From contig OX578136.1 of the NCBI GenBank assembly GCA_951213105.1, forward strand, positions 158,590,678-158,654,677: a DNA stretch of 64,000 bases, given 5' to 3'. How positions within the stretch are numbered: the stretch's first letter is position 1; each line of letters opens with the position of its first letter. Source of the DNA: Amaurobius ferox (Eukaryota > Arthropoda > Arachnida > Araneae > Amaurobiidae). The translations under genes were made by a program, and so were the position numbers. Below the pieces are notes generated by a model. The model was not told where the DNA came from. It made no database searches and worked only from the letters and a program-made list of their open reading frames with translations. This document shows, piece after piece, positions 59,721-64,000 of this stretch.

Positions 59721-62676
59721 GGTTGTCCCGTTATCACAGGAGAACGGCTGAACCGAATTTGATGAAATTTTGTGGATAGCCCAGAAATAGCCCCACATAA
59801 AATTTAGTCCATGTTTGGAGTTTCCACAACCAGTGGTTCTCGATATATTAGTGAAAAACGAATATTTCGTTTGTCTCATCATCACGAGAGAACGGTTGAA
59901 TCGAATTTAATGAAATTTTGAGAGTAGCCTTGAAATAGCCTTCCATCAATTTCTTCCAAGTTTTGAGTTTCTAATACCCGTGGTTGTCGAGATATTAATG
60001 AAAAACGGAACTTTATCCTAGGACTTCTTCTCTCTAACTCCGTGGTTTATCCAAACGGAAAGGATGAAAATCGTTTGTTTAAAACGTCAACGTGAATTAA
60101 AACTTCATTTCTGAGCTTAGTGCAGGAGTTTTGCAGTAATTAGTCACTATCTGAAAGCATGAATTGTTTGAAACATGAATTTAAATGGAAAATCTAACTC
60201 CATGGTTTATGCTTCACAATCATTTACTAAACAATGAAAAGTATAAAGAAATCAAAATGGTTATTATTTTTGCATTTTATGAGGAAGAGATCAAAATAGT
60301 TATTTAATTTCGCAGTTTCTGAGGAAGATTCTTTCTTATATTATGTTGCTCAGCAACGCAATTAAATTAAATGTGTTTGTTAATATTTGTTATTATTTTT
60401 TCTATTTGAATAATAAATAAATAGATGTAAAAATATATTTTGTAAATGAACGGTTTGATTGTTCTCTTAATTATATAAATTACGGACTGTGTACAACACT
60501 TTCCTTTATTTTGACAAAGAGTTTTCAAGCTCATATATTGTGTTTACCCAATAAATTCATAAATTCTTCTAATACAATTTTAGTGTTTTCATTTAGTATA
60601 TACAAACAGGATCAGGATATTTTATTTCTCAGATCTGCAAATGCAGAGCTACGAATTTTGCGGGATATCTCTAAATAATCTCTAGGTAACTTTTCTTAAA
60701 CTTTACCAAATTAGAGGAAATGTCTCCAAATTGATAAAAATGACGCAAATCAATGAAATTAAATTTGTTTATTTAGAAGAGAGTACAGAAATGATGTTTC
60801 GGTAGCATTTGTCGGTCAGTCCGTCCATCCTACTTAGTAACACATTTAACGAATTTTTTTAATATCACCAAATTGATAAAAATATTTGTAAATCCATAAA
60901 AATATCATGGAATTGATAAATTAAAACGCTTAATAAATGAAATTAATTGTGTTTTGTTAGGGGATAGTATTGTGATGATGTTTCGTCAATTTGTCGCAAA
61001 ATGGGACTATCAGTTCTACAGTCCCACTTGGCGATAAATTTGGCGATTTTTTAAGTTATCGCTAAATTGACGAAAATGTCGCCAAACCTTCCATGGAGAT
61101 CGCATTATTAAGACGATATGATTTCAATCAATTTAGTTGAAACAAATGATATGTCGCTTAGCAACGGATCCAATGTGTTACGCGGCATACGACTTTTATT
61201 AAATCTTTTCCGATTTGAATAATAAAGATATGTATATAAAATAAATTTCATGGACATTGCATTTTAGACTGGATAATATAAATTACGGTCTTCAGGTTTA
61301 AACATTATTATCATTGATATTTTTGGGGACTGTTAATTCAGGGATTACTGATATTTTCAAGTTATTATGCCATTGTTTTATTATGACAAAAAATGTTTAA
61401 ACTCATATTTTGTACGTTTTACGAGTAATATTTTACAAATGCACGGGTATATATTCTAATCTACGAGACTATAAGTAGTACAGGTATATTGGCATATATT
61501 TTGATATATTTTGGCATATATTGGAATCAATTACGACCTTCTGGTATAAAGATTACGGAGATTATTGATATTTTCAATTTATTACGTCATCTCTTTTATT
61601 TTGGCAAATATTTTTGAGACTCATATTGTAATACGGGTAATCTTCTACTAACACACTGGCATATTTTCTAATCTGCGACAATAAAAGTAGTACGGGGTTG
61701 CATATACTGATTCCACTCCTTTTTTTTGTAAATTTGCTTACAAAAGGGACCAAGATGTTTTATTCTTCAGATTTGCCCGTGAAGATAATTTTGCATAGTG
61801 ACAACAGATATTCTTACACTTCTCTTTATGAGCAATAAATTTAATATTTTAACAGAATTTGCACATGATTAAGAATTATAAGTTTCTTTATATTATATAC
61901 TCCGTACGGAGAACGGGTATGCTGCTAGTCTTAATTAAATTTAATTCGCTTTTAATTCAATTTTCGTGCTTATTTGTTAACTGGGCTTATTTTCAGAGAA
62001 AAAACAAAAAACTAAAATATCTCGAGAACGGCTAGTCCTAGTGTAATGGGGTTGGTCTTATTCTTTTCTTCGTTAAAAATGGCGTATAAAACAAGCATTT
62101 AATGGATATATTTGAGCATACATAGATTTTTATTTTAGATTTTGACGATTCTTGCAGGCCATTTTGCAAAGAAAGGCAGGTCACTTTCTTCCGAATCGTA
62201 CCAAAATCTAGTCATTACCCGAGTAACCCAGAAGCGACTTATCTACCGAATTTTGTAAAATTCGGTCCATTAGTTTTTTAGCTAGAGTGGATACAATTTT
62301 ATGCGGAGCAGTTCGCAAAAACAAGACCGGTTTTTTTAATCCGGAATCGTACCTAAAATTAATCAGCACCAAATTCGCCTACAAGTGGCTTACCTACCAA
62401 ATTTTAGGAAATGCGGTCAAATAGTTTTTTAGTTAGAGTGGATGCAATATCCGCACTGACAGACAGACAGACAAACACATACAGACAGACAAACACACAG
62501 ACATACAGACAGACACACACACACAGACGTCACACTAAAAATAGTATTTTCGTATTCTAGAGGTCTCGAAACGTGTAGATCCGTCGAAAACTCGAGTGAT
62601 TCGGCATGATTCCAGATTTCGGCATGATTCCAATACTTTCCCTATACATTACCATGTATTGCAGGGAACGTAAAAA
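59608..62676 (-). repeat. Family A repeat, copy A8, interrupted by a Helitron
   Basis: 59608-59667 holds the 5' end (AAATCTGATGTGGACAGCAC, then ATGACTTTCC) up to TTCTCTTTA. The repeat resumes at 61929 with TCTTAATTAAATTTAATTC and runs to the terminal hairpin ending GCAGGGAACGT (62671). Joined, it matches intact copies across the breakpoint. Confidence 0.85.
59668..61928 (+). mobile_element. Non-autonomous Helitron, 2.26 kb
   Basis: Starts TCTATATAAATAAAATTCAA after an A and carries a (CTGT)n run at 59691-59720. It ends with a CTCCGTACGGAG palindrome, then GCTGCTAG at 61928 before a T. Insertion between A and T, without target duplication, is confirmed by the empty site seen in other family A copies. 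The 5' part is homologous to the Helitron at 30667-31484. No Rep/helicase frame is present; it depends on an autonomous partner elsewhere. Confidence 0.88.
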
Positions 62677-63189
62677 CGTGTAAACTTATATTTTTTTACC
62701 AAAATATATTTTAAACAAACTTTTCTTACGATTCAAAACAATTTTCCAAGTTAAAGAAGAGTGTTTAACTAAGCACTAACTGTCCAAAAGTTATAATTCT
62801 GGTCAGCCTTCTCGAAATACCCTGCATTGAGAGATAATAAAATGCATAGCACAGGCCTTTAAGACCGTGCATCGACAAACAAAAATAATCTTTTAGGATA
62901 CTTCGCGAGATTTCATTACTTTCAAGTTGCGAGTGAAAAGTGCTTGCATTTTGTCAGTTTTCAGCATGGTGTTGCGAAAAAAAACATCGCCTCGTGGAGC
63001 ATTTAATTCCCATCCTTTCAATACTTTCTCATCGAAGAATCTCACTCTTTTTAATATCCGGTACTGTTCCGTCACAAGAGATAAATAAATATTCTGCATT
63101 TCTCTTTCTAGACAGGAAAAAGTTGGTGTGACCAACACATAACTTTCCACAGGAATAAGCAATTTTCGCTATTGAGCGAAAACTATTGT
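62677..63189. other. Anonymous DNA between A8 and B5
   Basis: Overlapping open frames on both strands at 62893-63211 show no motif. A short AAAGTTGGTGTGACCAACAC-type stretch near 63118 may be an eroded repeat end. Confidence 0.35.
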
Positions 63190-64000
63190 AAAAATCTGAT
63201 GTGGGCAGCACGTGATTTTCCTTATATAATGGAATGAATTTACTACTTTTACAGTAAAAAAAAATAGATTATTCTTATAGTAGAAACATATTCTCTTCAA
63301 GATATTGAATTTCCGTCAATGAGTCGTCATTTTCATTGATTGAGCGTCATTTTTATCCATTTGGCGAGATTTTCGTTAATTTGGCAACATTTAAAAAAGT
63401 CGCCAAGTTGGCGACATTCCGCCAACTTCTTTGCCAAAATCTCGTCAAGCATTATGGACGGAGAAATAAGTTACTCTTATAGCAGATAAATGAGTATTGG
63501 CGTTCAAATACAAAAGTATTACTCAAAGTAACTTTTCTCATGAATGGAACGAGCTAGATCCACGAGAATGGTGCCACTAAATTTATCGTATGATATGACA
63601 TATAAAAAGTGAACATGTTTCTCAACAATTAATATTTTTTTTTAATTTATGGGATTTTTTAATAAATTTATTTGAAAAAATGTGGAATATCTCGAGAACG
63701 GTTCATGCTAGCGTTCTAAAGTTTATGTCAATCGTTTAAGGAAAAAATTCATAAGAAATGTCTATTTGCGTAACTTTATTAACGGCTTTAATTTTTTGAT
63801 GATTTTTCAAAATTTCACTCGAGAAATTAGGGGTGTTCTGAACATTCGACTGCGTATAAAAACAATAGGCTTCCAGTATTCACGGATTGTAATTTTTGTA
63901 CCAAATTTCATTCGAATAGCTCCATTCTTTCGTGAGATATCGTCTCCACATGCTCACTGACACACACACGCACACAGACATCACCTCAAAAATGTTCGAT
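63190..64000 (+). repeat. Family B repeat, copy B5, cut by the window edge
   Basis: Starts AAAAATCTGATGTGGGCAGC, then TTTTCCTTATATAATGG. It carries one GCCAAGTTGGCGACATT block (about 63400-63420), the ATCTCGAGAACGGTTCATGC segment and the (CA)n run (about 63960-63978). The terminal hairpin lies beyond 64000. Confidence 0.8.

Overview
The window is non-coding, repeat-dominated eukaryotic DNA. It is AT-rich by eye and packed with decayed and nested transposable elements. No complete host gene is visible. The element set is non-LTR retrotransposons with RNase H, long-TIR mariner-like and Tc1-like elements, a Tigger-like relic, Helitrons, a MULE relic and tRNA-derived SINE-like units. It fits an arthropod, and an arachnid is my guess, but the sequence cannot prove the species.

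Layout. 1-2 kb: a hairpin-ended repeat ('family B') interrupted by an inverted-repeat transposon and a LINE-tail fragment. 3.3-4.2 kb: family A repeats. 5.8-7.6 kb: a mariner-like element with a frameshifted transposase. 9.9-10.3 kb: a (TA)n block. 10.6-12.1 kb: a Tigger/pogo transposase relic. 13.8-14.5 kb: a deleted Mutator-like element with target duplication. 14.9-15.2 kb: an unrecognised open segment with splice-like borders. 19.1-20.5 kb: a decayed Tc1-like element. 20.8-23.1 kb: three head-to-tail family A copies. 23.9-25.0 kb: an inverted-repeat element carrying a SINE. 28.3-29.7 kb: a 5'-truncated Jockey-like LINE. 30.7-31.5 kb: a small Helitron. 32-36 kb: repeat families B, D and C plus a possible Penelope-like remnant.

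36.0-50.7 kb: three head-to-tail copies of a Helitron-like element, in minus orientation, loaded with tandem tRNA-like units of about 233 bp. The third copy is split by an 8.0-kb LINE (40452-48488) bracketed by an identical 34-bp target duplication. That LINE has a gag-like ORF1 with zinc knuckles and an ORF2 with endonuclease, reverse transcriptase and RNase H. One frameshift disrupts each ORF. 51.7-64 kb: more A and B repeats, a LINE RNase H fragment, and a second Helitron (59668-61928) whose empty site can be read from the family A repeat it interrupted.

Nothing here forms an operon or a cellular pathway. The content is best read as a stratigraphy of insertions. The least explained items are the 14.9-kb open segment, the GC-rich 3' segment of the large LINE, the Helitron concatemer, and a simple-repeat plus conserved-core module shared by several otherwise different repeat families.
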